Shown here piece after piece: positions 15,087 to 28,492 of a stretch of DNA of 34,277 nucleotides. Below the pieces are notes generated by a model. That model searched no databases. It was not told where the DNA came from and was given only the letters and a program-made list of their open reading frames with translations. The stretch's first letter is position 1, and each line of letters begins with the position of its first letter. This stretch comes from Pseudonocardia lacus. GTDB taxonomy: Bacteria; Actinomycetota; Actinomycetes; Mycobacteriales; Pseudonocardiaceae. A program made the translations under genes and the position numbers. The stretch is taken from contig NZ_JAHDTH010000071.1 in assembly GCF_018531445.1 (NCBI RefSeq), positions 1 to 34,277 of the forward strand, in the 5' to 3' direction.

Positions 15087-15674
15087 ATGGCCGTGCACCT
15101 GACCAGGATCTACACCAAGACCGGCGACGACGGGACCACCGCGCTCGGCGACTTCAGCCGCGTCCCGAAGACCGACGTCCGGCTCGCGGCCTACGCCGAC
15201 ACCGACGAGGCCAACGCGGCCATCGGGGTGGCGGTCACGGTGGGCGGGCTCGCCGACGCGGTGCTGGCGCCGCTGCGGCAGGTGCAGAACGACCTGTTCG
15301 ACGTCGGCGCCGACCTGTGCGCCCCGATCGTCCCCGACCCGGAGTATCCGCCGCTGCGCGTCACCGAGGACTACGTGACCCGCCTGGAGGGCTGGTGCGA
15401 CCAGTTCAACGAGGGCCTGCCCAAGCTCGACTCGTTCATCCTGCCGGGCGGGACGCCGGGCGCGGCGTACCTGCACGTGGCGCGGACGGTGGTGCGGCGC
15501 GCGGAGCGGTCGGTGTGGGCGTTGCTGGAGCGCGACGCGGAGCGCACCAACCCGCTGACGGCGAAGTACCTCAACCGCCTGTCCGACCTGCTGTTCATCC
15601 TCGGTCGGGCGGCCAACCCGGACGGCGACGTGCTCTGGCAGCCCGGCGGGCCGGCGGGCCGGCGCGGGCGCTGA
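15087..15674 (+). CDS. pduO: PduO-type ATP:cob(I)alamin adenosyltransferase
   Basis: This enzyme transfers the 5'-deoxyadenosyl group of ATP to cob(I)alamin, making coenzyme B12. The 195-residue protein is a trimer-forming helical bundle. It has the N-terminal ATP loop IYTKTGDDGTTAL (8-20), a TDEANA turn (39-44), the VRRAER helix and the closing RLSDLLFILGRAAN helix, all PduO hallmarks and distinct from CobA/BtuR types. ATG 15087. In mycobacteria the orthologous gene sits between the atp operon and murA, as here. The likely customers in this genome include MeaA (7471-9474). The C-terminal tail is short and Gly/Arg rich. Confidence 0.94.
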   Translation: MAVHLTRIYTKTGDDGTTALGDFSRVPKTDVRLAAYADTDEANAAIGVAVTVGGLADAVLAPLRQVQNDLFDVGADLCAPIVPDPEYPPLRVTEDYVTRLEGWCDQFNEGLPKLDSFILPGGTPGAAYLHVARTVVRRAERSVWALLERDAERTNPLTAKYLNRLSDLLFILGRAANPDGDVLWQPGGPAGRRGR

Positions 15675-15724
15675 CCGCACGACGACCGGACGAACCGGAC
15701 AAGGTAGTCTCCGGATGCCGCGTC

Positions 15725-15742
15725 GTGTGATCGGTGTCACCC
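15725..15742 (+). promoter_or_regulatory. CRP/GlxR-like site upstream of the SLC13 transporter
   Basis: GTGTGA-N6-TCACCC (TGTGA at 15726-15730, TCACC at 15737-15741) matches the CRP-family consensus TGTGA-N6-TCACA in nine of ten positions. It sits 7 bp upstream of the ATG at 15750, where binding would more likely repress than activate. No good ribosome site is seen between it and the start. Confidence 0.4.
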
Positions 15743-15749
15743 TTGATCC

Positions 15750-17348
15750 ATGGCGACCGAGAGTGAGCGGACCGACGTCGACAAGGCCCTGCTGGGCCAC
15801 GCCACCTACCGCAGCCTCGGCGAGCAGCGGCTCTCACCCGCCGAGGAGCGGTTCGAACGGGGCAGGCGCACGGTAGGGCTGTTCCTGGCCCCGCTGGTGA
15901 CGATCGTCTTCCTGCTGCTGCCGCTGGGGCTGGAGCCCGCCCAGCAGAACCTCGCCGGGGTGCTGCTCGGGGTCATCGTGCTGTGGGTGACCGAGGCGGT
16001 GCCGATCCCGATCGGCGGGCTGATCGGCGTCGCGGTGATCGTCTTCCTGCAGGTCGAGCCGGCCGACGACGTGCTGGCCCGGTTCGGCTCGTCGACGATC
16101 TTCACCTTCATCGGGGCGTTCATCCTGGCCCAGGCCATGCTCAAGCACGGGCTGGCCCGCCGCTTCGCGTTCCGGATCCTGGCCCTGCCCCGGGTGGGCC
16201 GCTCGACCTCCGGGGTGATCATCGCGTTCGGCGTGATCACCTGCCTGCTCTCGGCGTTCGTGTCCAACACCGCGACCGTGGCGATGCTGCTGCCCACGGC
16301 GCTGGGCATCCTCGGGGTGATCGCCAAGCTGCTGCAGGAGCGCGGGTTGGTCGCCGCCGACTTCGACCCCCTGCGGCTGCGGGTGGGTGCGGCGATCATG
16401 CTGATGCTGGCCTACGGGGCCAGCGTCGGCGGCCTGCTCACCCCGGTCGGCAGCCCGCCCAACCTCATCGGTCGCGGGCTGATCGAGGAGGCCACCGGCG
16501 AGACGATCACGTTCGCGCAGTGGATGGCCGTCGCCGTGCCGATCTGCCTGCTGATGTTCGTGGCGCTGGCCGTGGTGCTGCTCCTGCTCAACAAGCCCGA
16601 GCTGCGCCGCATCGACGGCGTCGAGGACTACGTCGCCGAGCAGCGCGCGGAGATGGGGCCGCTGTCGCGGGCCGAGAAGAACACCCTGGTCGCGTTCAGC
16701 ATCACGGTGTTCCTGTGGATCCTGCCCGGCGTCGTCGCCCTCGTCGCCGGCAACGAGTCCGACGCGTACACCGCGGTCAGCGACCGCCTCGACGAGGGCA
16801 TGGTCGCGGTGCTCGGCGCGTCGCTGCTCTACCTGCTGCCCATCGACTGGCGGGCGCGGGAGTTCACGCTGCGCTGGCGCGACGCCGCGGAGATCGACTG
16901 GGGCACGATCGTGCTGTTCGGCACCGGGATCATCTTCGGCGGCCTGCTCGCGGCCACCGGACTGGCCGAGCGACTGGGCAACGCGGTCTCCGACGGCCTC
17001 GGGCTCACCAGCACGCTCGCCATCACGATCTTCGCGGTGCTGCTGGCGATCATCGTCTCGGAGACCACGAGCAACACGGCCTCGGCCGCGGTGGTGGTGC
17101 CGATCGTCATCCCGGTGGCCGTGGCCGCCGGCGTCAACCCGTTCGTGCCGGCGCTGGCCGCCACGTTCGCCGCGTCGTTCGGCTTCATGCTGCCGGTGTC
17201 GACGCCGCAGAACGCCGTGGTCTACGGCTCGGGTGCGGTCCCGATCACCACGATGATCCGGTCCGGGGCGAGCTTCGACGTGCTCGGCGCGATCCTGATC
17301 GTCGTCTTCCTGCCGCTGATGGTCGGCCTGCTCGGCCTGGGCGCCTGA
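15750..17348 (+). CDS. SLC13/DASS-family sodium-coupled anion transporter
   Basis: This 532-residue inner-membrane permease is probably for di- or tricarboxylates, or sulfate. After a cytosolic N-terminal segment (1-42) there are about a dozen hydrophobic spans in two inverted halves. The two family SNT motifs are at 172-174 and 441-443, each followed by a helical hairpin. The paired re-entrant tips TPVGSPPNLIG (231-241) and LPVSTPQNAVVYG (481-493) are also present. In characterised DASS proteins the SNT residues bind substrate carboxylate and Na+. A long, charged cytosolic loop (282-312) separates the halves. Substrate cannot be told from sequence. ATG 15750 follows a CRP-like site. The 3' end converges on the DUF2550 gene with 7 bp between. 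Confidence 0.92.
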   Translation: MATESERTDVDKALLGHATYRSLGEQRLSPAEERFERGRRTVGLFLAPLVTIVFLLLPLGLEPAQQNLAGVLLGVIVLWVTEAVPIPIGGLIGVAVIVFLQVEPADDVLARFGSSTIFTFIGAFILAQAMLKHGLARRFAFRILALPRVGRSTSGVIIAFGVITCLLSAFVSNTATVAMLLPTALGILGVIAKLLQERGLVAADFDPLRLRVGAAIMLMLAYGASVGGLLTPVGSPPNLIGRGLIEEATGETITFAQWMAVAVPICLLMFVALAVVLLLLNKPELRRIDGVEDYVAEQRAEMGPLSRAEKNTLVAFSITVFLWILPGVVALVAGNESDAYTAVSDRLDEGMVAVLGASLLYLLPIDWRAREFTLRWRDAAEIDWGTIVLFGTGIIFGGLLAATGLAERLGNAVSDGLGLTSTLAITIFAVLLAIIVSETTSNTASAAVVVPIVIPVAVAAGVNPFVPALAATFAASFGFMLPVSTPQNAVVYGSGAVPITTMIRSGASFDVLGAILIVVFLPLMVGLLGLGA

Positions 17349-17355
17349 GGACGGG

Positions 17356-17832
17356 TCAGGAGGCCTGGCGGTAGCCCGTGGAGCGGCCGGGCGGGGCCGA
17401 CTCCAGCCAGGACAGGAAGCCGGTCAGCACCCCCGGCGCCATCGCCAGCTCGATGGTGACCGCACCGATCCGGCAGCTCAGCACGGCGTCGACGGTCGGG
17501 AGGGCGTAGCTCTCGGCGGGCGTCGGCGGGCGCCGGTCGAGGATCTCCAGCTCGGTGCGGTCGAGGACGACGGTGGGGCCCGGTCGGAAGCTGGTCAGCC
17601 GGAACCAGGCCAGCTGGTCGCCGCGGTAGCGCCCGACGCCGAAGTGCCAGCCGGCCGACGTGTCCTTGGCCATGGTGCGCGCGCCGCGCCTGCCCTCGAA
17701 CGCCGAACGGCGGCGCAGACACACGTCCACGCCGCCGCCCCGCATCAACGTCAGCCTGCGGTAGGCCAGGTAGCCCAGGCACAAGCAGGCGCACACCAGC
17801 ACGATGGTGATGACCACCGCCGACGCCTGCAC
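17356..17832 (-). CDS. DUF2550 membrane-anchored protein (Rv1312-like)
   Basis: The 158 residues comprise one N-terminal membrane helix (about 4-23), a short basic stretch, then a cytosolic domain with FGVGRYRGDQLAWFRLTSFRPGP and a C-terminal LELAM-type helix. The family is found immediately downstream of atpC across actinobacteria (Rv1312 in M. tuberculosis) and its function is not known. It starts 12 bp after the atpC stop on the same strand, so it is almost certainly the last gene of the atp transcript. ATG 17830-17832. The persistent linkage hints at a role connected to the ATP synthase or the membrane, but this is only an inference. Confidence 0.88.
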   Translation of the reverse strand: MQASAVVITIVLVCACLCLGYLAYRRLTLMRGGGVDVCLRRRSAFEGRRGARTMAKDTSAGWHFGVGRYRGDQLAWFRLTSFRPGPTVVLDRTELEILDRRPPTPAESYALPTVDAVLSCRIGAVTIELAMAPGVLTGFLSWLESAPPGRSTGYRQAS

Positions 17833-17844
17833 TGCCGCTCCGGG

Positions 17845-18228
17845 CTACTCGGCCGCGCCGGCGGCTCTCAGCCGCACGTTCGCCCGCTCGGCCGCGGCCG
17901 TCCCTTCCGCGCCCTCGCCCTCGGCGCGGCGCAGCGCATCCCGGGCCCGGGACACGTCGATCTCGTCGGCCAGCTCGGCGAACTCCGCCAGCACGGTCAC
18001 GCCCTCCGCGGTGACGTGCAGGAAGCCGCCGTGCACCGCCAGCGTGGTCTTGCTGCCGTCGGTGCCGTCGACGCGCACCACGGCCGCGCTGTCGAGCTGG
18101 GCGAGGGTCGGCTCGTGCCCGGGCATGATGCCGACCTCGCCCTCGGTGGTGCGGGCGAGCACGAAGGAGGCCTGGCCCGACCAGATCTTCCGCTCGACCG
18201 CGACCAGGTCGACCGTCATCTCCGCCAC
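17845..18228 (-). CDS. atpC: F1Fo ATP synthase subunit epsilon
   Basis: Epsilon is part of the central stalk and links gamma to the c-ring; its C-terminal helices can inhibit ATP hydrolysis. The 127 residues show the N-terminal beta-sandwich (VERKIW, VGIMPGHEPTLAQL, LAVHGGFLHV) and a C-terminal helical hairpin rich in Ala, Glu and Arg. I chose GTG 18226-18228 because VAEM is the usual actinobacterial start. ATG 18217-18219 is nine bases inside. The gene begins 2 bp after the atpD stop, implying translational coupling. Confidence 0.95.
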   Translation of the reverse strand: MAEMTVDLVAVERKIWSGQASFVLARTTEGEVGIMPGHEPTLAQLDSAAVVRVDGTDGSKTTLAVHGGFLHVTAEGVTVLAEFAELADEIDVSRARDALRRAEGEGAEGTAAAERANVRLRAAGAAE

Positions 18229-18230
18229 GA

Positions 18231-20653
<2,423 letters not shown>

Positions 20654-20663
20654 GACCTACCGC

Positions 20664-22319
<1,656 letters not shown>

Positions 22320-22365
22320 GGCTGTCGGTTCCTTCTTTGTTCGTGGGGTACGGGTCCGGCAGCGG

Positions 22366-23244
22366 TCAGCTCGGCAGCGTGCGACGGGCGGCGGCCAGCC
22401 TGCCCGCGACGCTGCCGTCGATGACCTCGCCGCCGACCCGCACGACGAGCCCGCCCAGCAGGCTCTCGTCCAGCTCGACGTGCAGCGACATCGGTCGGCC
22501 GTAGAGCCGGGTCAGCGATTCGGTGAGCCGGGTCTCCTGCTCGGAGGTCAGCGGCACCGGGGTGGTCACCCGGGCGACCGAGCGCTCGCGGCGCTCCGCC
22601 GCCAGCTCGGCCAGCTCCTCGGCGACCTCGTCCAGGTGCTGCCCGCGCGGCAGCCGCACGGACTGCCGCAGCAGCGCCGTGGCCACCGCCGACGTCCGAC
22701 CGGCCAGCACCTGGTCGAGCAGGCCGACGCGGCCCTGCTCGGGGGTGCTGCGGTCGGACAGCAGCGCGCTGAGCTGCGGCTCCCGGTCGAGCACGCGGCC
22801 GAACCGGAACAGCTCGTCCTCGACGTCGTCGAGGGTGCCGTCGTTCTCGGCCGGGCCCAGCGTGGCCCGGCGGGCCAGCGCCTCGGTGCCGTCGAGCAGA
22901 TCGATGCTGCGCGACCAGCGGGCCGTGACGAGCACCCGGACCAGGTCCATGGTGGTGTCCGACAGCTGACCGCCGACCAGCCGCTCGGCCAGCTGCACGC
23001 GGGACGCCTCCGGCGCCGTCGCGTCGCCGAGCAGCCTGCGCACCGCGGGCTGCTGGGCCAGCAGCCGGGCGAACGCGAACAGCTCGTCGCCCAGCTGGGC
23101 CAGCGTGCCCGGACCGGTGGTGATGCCGACCTTCTCGCCGACCTTGGCGACCGGGCCGGAGTGAGCGCTGTCGATGACCTCGTCGAGCCGGGCACCGGCG
23201 ACGGCCAGCGCCTCCCGGCTCGCCGCGGACAGGGCCAGCGCCAT
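22366..23244 (-). CDS. atpH: F1Fo ATP synthase subunit delta, long form with duplicated helical domain
   Basis: Delta (OSCP) joins the peripheral stalk to the top of F1. Typical bacterial delta is about 180 residues; this is 292. Two related helical segments are visible. [20 protein letters not shown] at 53-72 and [20 protein letters not shown] at 143-162 are exactly 90 residues apart and similarity continues for about 70 residues. The C-terminal beta-rich OSCP part (RVTTPVPLT to the end) is single copy. In mycobacteria the equivalent long delta is fused to a second b subunit; here there is no fusion. The start ATG (23242-23244) shares one base with the atpF stop. Confidence 0.95.
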   Translation of the reverse strand: MALALSAASREALAVAGARLDEVIDSAHSGPVAKVGEKVGITTGPGTLAQLGDELFAFARLLAQQPAVRRLLGDATAPEASRVQLAERLVGGQLSDTTMDLVRVLVTARWSRSIDLLDGTEALARRATLGPAENDGTLDDVEDELFRFGRVLDREPQLSALLSDRSTPEQGRVGLLDQVLAGRTSAVATALLRQSVRLPRGQHLDEVAEELAELAAERRERSVARVTTPVPLTSEQETRLTESLTRLYGRPMSLHVELDESLLGGLVVRVGGEVIDGSVAGRLAAARRTLPS

Positions 23245-23810
23245 CAGCCCGCTCCGCCGGCCGGAGCGGCCTGCTCGCGGCGCGGGGTCATCTGGTCGAG
23301 CTCGGCGAGGAAGGAGTCGACCGTGGCCGACCGGCGCGCCGGGTCGGCCAGCGAGTCGCCCACGATGCGCTCGGCCAGCTGGACCGACAGCCCGCCGATC
23401 TCACCGCGCAGCTCGCGCACGGCCTGCTCGCGGGCCGCGGCGATCTGCTCCTCGCCGCGCTGGCGGATGCGCGCGGCCTCGGCCTCGGCCTCCGCCCGCA
23501 GCTCGGCCTTGATCTGCTGGCCCTCGGCGCGGGCGTCGTCGCGGATGCGCGCGGCCTCCGCGCGCAGCCCGGCCAGCTGCTCCTCGTACTGGGCCTTGAG
23601 CGCCTGGGCGTGCTCCTGGGCCTCCTCGGCCCGCCGGAGCCCGCCCTCGATCTTGTCGGTGCGCTCCGCGTAGACCTTCTCGAACTGCGGGAACGCGGTC
23701 CGGCGCAGCACCAGGAACAGCAGGATGAACGCGATGGTGCCGACGATGATCTCGACGGGGTGCGGGACGAGAGGGTTCAGCTCCTCGGCCGCCAACAGGG
23801 TGCGGTTCAT
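23244..23810 (-). CDS. atpF: F1Fo ATP synthase subunit b
   Basis: Subunit b forms the peripheral stalk dimer. The 188 residues have one N-terminal membrane span (about 19-37), then a long Ala/Glu/Arg-rich coiled coil (about 43-150) and a C-terminal delta-binding segment with LAERIVGDSLAD. The length is normal for a free b subunit, unlike the mycobacterial b-delta fusion. The stop overlaps the atpH start by one base; atpE lies 40 bp upstream. ATG 23808-23810 has AGGAGACACC just before it. Confidence 0.97.
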   Translation of the reverse strand: MNRTLLAAEELNPLVPHPVEIIVGTIAFILLFLVLRRTAFPQFEKVYAERTDKIEGGLRRAEEAQEHAQALKAQYEEQLAGLRAEAARIRDDARAEGQQIKAELRAEAEAEAARIRQRGEEQIAAAREQAVRELRGEIGGLSVQLAERIVGDSLADPARRSATVDSFLAELDQMTPRREQAAPAGGAG

Positions 23811-23850
23811 GGGTGGTGTCTCCTTCGCCTACCCGGCGCTCGGCGAAAGG

Positions 23851-24910
<1,060 letters not shown>

Positions 24911-24971
24911 CCAGTGCTCCTTCCGGTTCCGCCGGCCGGGATGAGCACCGGGCCTGGCGGAATCGTGACGA

Positions 24972-25187
24972 TCAGGACTGAACGTACCTGATATAGATCA
25001 AGTACAACGAGGCGGCCCCACCGACCAGCAGGCCGATCAGCGTGAACGCCCCCGTGCCCAACAGCCAGTCCAGACCCCAGCCGATCCCCCCGAACAGCAG
25101 GAACCCCGACAGCAGGTAGGACAGGGCTGTCCATGCGTCGCCGGGCGGCGGTACGGGCTCGCGCCCTGGCGGACGGTCCGACTCCAT
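24972..25187 (-). CDS. AtpZ/AtpI-like two-span membrane protein
   Basis: The 71 residues have a Pro-rich head (MESDRPPGREPVPPPGD) and two hydrophobic helices (about 18-40 and 47-67), the second ending LYLIYIRYVQS. The glycine pattern FGGIGWGLDWLLGTG resembles the AtpZ/AtpI family, which sits ahead of atpB in many operons and has been implicated in c-ring assembly or Mg2+ handling. I start it at ATG 25185-25187; the frame runs 21 codons further but that part is not membrane-like. No strong ribosome site is seen. It lies between the AtpI-like gene and atpB on the same strand. Confidence 0.8.
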   Translation of the reverse strand: MESDRPPGREPVPPPGDAWTALSYLLSGFLLFGGIGWGLDWLLGTGAFTLIGLLVGGAASLYLIYIRYVQS

Positions 25188-25301
25188 CGGAACGGACCAT
25201 ATCAGGCACGTGGCCGGGGCTTGACCTGGGACGACTACCTCCCACGTCATCCGATCGGGCCGGACGGCCCGGCGGACCCGGCACCCCCGCTCCGACCTGG
25301 C

Positions 25302-25330
25302 TCTATCGGCCGTAGAAGACGGTTCGATAA
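25302..25330 (-). promoter_or_regulatory. Possible promoter ahead of the atp genes
   Basis: On the minus strand TTATCG (25325-25330) and GATAGA (25302-25307) are separated by 17 bp within an AT-richer patch of the 190-bp gap before the AtpZ-like gene. The hexamers match the sigma-70-type consensus only loosely. The patch may simply be an internal promoter, because the AtpI-like and wecA genes upstream read in the same direction. Confidence 0.25.
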
Positions 25331-25377
25331 CGGCCGCGTTAACCGCGAAGAGGGCGACGTCACACCCGGCACATCGG

Positions 25378-25809
25378 TCAGATGTCGATGACGGGCGTCT
25401 TGGCCCGGACGAATCCGACGACCTCGCCGGTGATGTAGGCGACCGTGACGGCGAGCATGGTGAACGCGAACGCCTGGTTGTCGAACAACGACGTGCCCCG
25501 CATCACCAGCAGGAAGACCAGCAGGAAGGCGAGCTTCCCGGTGAACGCGGCCAGCGCGCCGACCATCACCCCGGCCGGGGTGGCGCGGGCGGTGCGCGAC
25601 ATCACGACGGTGCCCAGCAGGCCCAGCCCCAGCGCGACGACGCCGCCCACGATCGCGCCGACGCCGCCGGGCACCCCGCGCAGCACGAAGCCGAGGACGA
25701 CCGCGACCACGGCGGTGGGTCCGGCGATGAGCAGCGACACCCGCTGCATGGTGGCCGCGAGCCGCAGCACGGACGCGACGTGCGGCGCGTCCTGGGTCGG
25801 TTCGGTCAT
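25378..25809 (-). CDS. atpI: AtpI-like four-span membrane protein
   Basis: The 143 residues have four hydrophobic helices (about 25-43, 46-69, 80-100 and 112-133), the last followed by a basic segment. The position directly before atpB and the AtpZ-like gene matches the Rv1303/AtpI slot of actinobacterial ATP synthase operons. AtpI-type proteins help assemble the c-ring and are not part of the final enzyme. ATG 25807-25809. A 190-bp gap separates it from the AtpZ-like gene and 52 bp from wecA. Assignment rests on topology and context more than on motifs. Confidence 0.8.
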   Translation of the reverse strand: MTEPTQDAPHVASVLRLAATMQRVSLLIAGPTAVVAVVLGFVLRGVPGGVGAIVGGVVALGLGLLGTVVMSRTARATPAGVMVGALAAFTGKLAFLLVFLLVMRGTSLFDNQAFAFTMLAVTVAYITGEVVGFVRAKTPVIDI

Positions 25810-25861
25810 CGTGGGTCCCTCGCTGTCTCGTCGCGGCCGCTCACCGGCCGCCCGCGTGCTC

Positions 25862-27097
25862 CTACCCCAGGGTCCCAGGTCGGTTCCCGGGGGCGGGCGG
25901 CGCCGGCACCGGCCGGCCCGCGAGGCGCTTCGCCGCGGTGCGGCGGCGCTCCCTCGGCACCACCGTAGCGATGACCGCCACCAGCAGGCCCGCGCCGGTG
26001 GTCCACAGGACCAGCGACACGTCGTCGATGAGGGCCAGCGCGACCGCGCCGAAGGCCAGCACCCCGGCCCACAGGTAGATCAGCAGCACCGCGCGGCGGT
26101 GGCTGTGGCCGATCTCCAGCATCCGGTGGTGCAGGTGCATCTTGTCCGGGCTGAACGGGCTGCGCCCCTTGCGGGTGCGCCGCACCACCGCGAGCAGCAG
26201 GTCCAGCAGCGGCACGAAGCCCACCGCGGCCAGCACGAGCAGCGGGGCGAACAGACCGATGAAGTCGGTGCCGTCCAGACCGGTGTTCGCCATCCGGCCG
26301 GACGCGCTGGTGGTGGCGGCGGCCAGCAGCAGCCCGATCAGCATCGACCCGGAGTCGCCCATGAAGATGCGCGCCGGGTTGAAGTTGTGCGGCAGGAAGC
26401 CCAGGCAGGAGCCGGCCAGCACCACCGCGATCAGCGCGGGCGAGTAGGCCGTCGGGTCGTTGCCGACGCGGTGCACCAGGCCGATGGCGAACACGCCGAT
26501 GGCCGTCGCGGCGATCATCCCGATCCCGGCGGCCAGCCCGTCCAGGCCGTCGACGAAGTTCATGGCGTTGACCAGGGCCACGGTGAGCAGCACCGTCAGC
26601 AGGGCGCTCTGGTTGGTGCCCAGGACCAGGATCGACCCGGAGACCGGGCCCGGTCCGCCGCCGCCCCACGGGATGTAGAACACGTAGAGCTGGATGCCGA
26701 AGATGACCAGCACGCCGGCCGCGGTGGCCTGGCCGGCGAGCTTGGTCAGCGCGTCCAGGTCGTACTTGTCGTCCAGCGCGCCGACCAGGACCAGCAGCGC
26801 GGCCGCCGCCATGACGGCGACGACCTCGAACGAGTCGAAGGCCAGCCGCAGCGCGGGCAGCTGGTAGGCCATCCCGACGCCGGCCAGCACCCCGCCGAGC
26901 ATCGCCACCCCGCCCCAGCGCGGGGTCGGGGTGACGTGCACGTCGCGCCCGCGCGGCCAGGCCACCGCACCCAGCCGCAGCGCGAGCACCCGCACCGGAC
27001 CGACCAGCAGGAAGGTGATCACCGCGGCGGTGAAGCCGGCCAGCAGGTACTCCCGGAACGGGAGGATCAGCTGGGTGGCGAACTGGGGTGGGGTCAC
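25862..27097 (-). CDS. wecA: WecA-type polyprenyl-phosphate GlcNAc-1-phosphate transferase
   Basis: This is a 411-residue integral membrane enzyme of the MraY/WecA superfamily. It moves GlcNAc-1-phosphate from UDP-GlcNAc onto a polyprenyl phosphate; in mycobacteria this is decaprenyl phosphate and starts the arabinogalactan linker. Catalytic motifs are DDKYD (109-113), NAMNFVDGLDG (177-187), FNPARIFMGDSGSM (239-252) and the His-rich HLHHRM near the C-terminus, with about ten membrane helices. The HLHH motif favours WecA/TagO over MraY. GTG 27095-27097 has GGCAGG upstream. It follows glyA by 13 bp, so the two are probably co-transcribed with the atp genes beyond. The C-terminal tail is Pro/Arg rich. 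Confidence 0.93.
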   Translation of the reverse strand: MTPPQFATQLILPFREYLLAGFTAAVITFLLVGPVRVLALRLGAVAWPRGRDVHVTPTPRWGGVAMLGGVLAGVGMAYQLPALRLAFDSFEVVAVMAAAALLVLVGALDDKYDLDALTKLAGQATAAGVLVIFGIQLYVFYIPWGGGGPGPVSGSILVLGTNQSALLTVLLTVALVNAMNFVDGLDGLAAGIGMIAATAIGVFAIGLVHRVGNDPTAYSPALIAVVLAGSCLGFLPHNFNPARIFMGDSGSMLIGLLLAAATTSASGRMANTGLDGTDFIGLFAPLLVLAAVGFVPLLDLLLAVVRRTRKGRSPFSPDKMHLHHRMLEIGHSHRRAVLLIYLWAGVLAFGAVALALIDDVSLVLWTTGAGLLVAVIATVVPRERRRTAAKRLAGRPVPAPPAPGNRPGTLG

Positions 27098-27110
27098 CGC
27101 CTGCCGGCCG

Positions 27111-28412
27111 TCAGCCCTGGGGGTAGGCCGGGAAGCGCGCCACCAGCGCGGAGACCGACTCGGCCACGGCGGCCAGCTCGGCGTCGCCCGCGGGGGTGCC
27201 CTGCTCGGCCTTGACCGCCCTGGCCAGCAGCGAGCCGACCTCGGCCATCTCGCCCTCGGCCATCCCCTGGGTGGTGCTGCTCGGCGAACCCACCCGCAGC
27301 CCGGACGGGCGCAGCGGCGGGGCCGGGTCGTAGGGGATCGAGTTCTTGTTCAGGGTGATGCGCGCGGCGTCGCAGCGGCTCTCCGCCTGGTCGCCGGTGA
27401 CCCCGATCGGGCGCAGGTCGACCAGCGCCAGGTGGGTGTCGGTGCCCCCGGAGACGGCCCGCATGCCCTCCGCCTCCAGGCTCTTGGTCAGCGCCTGGGC
27501 GTTGGCGATGACCTGGTTGGCGTAGGCCTGGTACTCGGGCTGCGCGGCCTCGCGCATGGCCACGGCCTTGGCCGCGACGGCGTGCATCAGCGGGCCGCCC
27601 TGCGAGAACGGGAACACGGCCTTGTCGATGGCCTTGGCGTGCTCCTCGCGGGCCAGGATCATGCCGCCGCGCGGGCCGCGCAGGACCTTGTGCGTGGTCG
27701 CGGTGACGACGTCGGCGAAGGGCACCGGCGACGGGATCGCCTTGCCGGCCACCAGCCCGATGAAGTGGGCCGCGTCGACCATCAGCTTGGCGCCGACCTC
27801 GTCGGCGATCTCCCGGAACGCGGCGAAGTCGATGAGCCGCGGGTACGCGGTGGCCCCGGCGATGATCATCTTGGGTCGGTGCTCGCGGGCCAGGTCGCGG
27901 ACCTGGTCGTAGTCGATGAGCTCGGTGTCCTGGCGGACGGTGTAGGACACCGCGTTGAACCACTTGCCGGAGAAGCTGACCTTGCTGCCGTGGGTCAGGT
28001 GGCCGCCCTGCTTGAGGTCCATCGCCAGCACCGTGTCGCCGGGCTGGGTGAACGCCGCGTAGACCGCGAAGTTCGCCTGCGCGCCCGAGTGCGGCTGCAG
28101 GTTGACGTGGTCGGCGCCGAAGAGCTGCTTGGCCCGGGCGTTGCCGATCTCCTCGGCCTGGTCGACGACCTGGCAGCCGCCGTAGTAGCGACGACCGGGG
28201 TAGCCCTCGGCGTACTTGTTCGACAGGGTCGAGCCCAGCGCGGCGAGCACCGCCGGGCTGGTCAGGTTCTCACTGGCGATCAGCTGCAGGCCTCCGCGGA
28301 GGCGGTCGAGCTCGTCGAGCACCACTCCGGCGATCTCCGGATCCTGGTGCTGCAGCGCGGCGAAGTCCGGGCCCCAGAACGGTGTCGTCACGGTCGTCAA
28401 CCGTACTCGCAC
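27111..28412 (-). CDS. glyA: Serine hydroxymethyltransferase
   Basis: SHMT interconverts serine and glycine with tetrahydrofolate, feeding the one-carbon pool. Motifs seen, numbered from the inner GTG start (28391): GGLQLIASEN (33-42), the HSGAQAN phosphate-binding turn (101-107), Asp206 in VDAAH, and the PLP Schiff-base Lys235 in TTHKVLRGPRGG. Several starts are possible. GTG 28410-28412 has GGAG 5 nt upstream and is my choice; TTG 28398-28400 and GTG 28389-28391 are closer to the usual family N-terminus. It is divergent from a TetR gene. Its place between tsaC and wecA is seen in other actinobacteria but not in M. tuberculosis. Confidence 0.96.
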   Translation of the reverse strand: MRVRLTTVTTPFWGPDFAALQHQDPEIAGVVLDELDRLRGGLQLIASENLTSPAVLAALGSTLSNKYAEGYPGRRYYGGCQVVDQAEEIGNARAKQLFGADHVNLQPHSGAQANFAVYAAFTQPGDTVLAMDLKQGGHLTHGSKVSFSGKWFNAVSYTVRQDTELIDYDQVRDLAREHRPKMIIAGATAYPRLIDFAAFREIADEVGAKLMVDAAHFIGLVAGKAIPSPVPFADVVTATTHKVLRGPRGGMILAREEHAKAIDKAVFPFSQGGPLMHAVAAKAVAMREAAQPEYQAYANQVIANAQALTKSLEAEGMRAVSGGTDTHLALVDLRPIGVTGDQAESRCDAARITLNKNSIPYDPAPPLRPSGLRVGSPSSTTQGMAEGEMAEVGSLLARAVKAEQGTPAGDAELAAVAESVSALVARFPAYPQG

Positions 28413-28457
28413 CACCTCTCCGGCACGTCACAACCCAGAGATCGCCGCTCTCGATTG

Positions 28458-28486
28458 TTGCCACTGATCTGCGCCTCTGCCAGACT
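28458..28486 (+). promoter_or_regulatory. Candidate leaderless promoter of the TetR gene
   Basis: TTGCCA (28458-28463), a 17-bp spacer and CAGACT (28481-28486) lie six bases before the ATG at 28493. That places the expected transcription start at or next to the start codon. No Shine-Dalgarno is present, which fits a leaderless mRNA. Confidence 0.4.
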
Positions 28487-28492
28487 GGCCGG

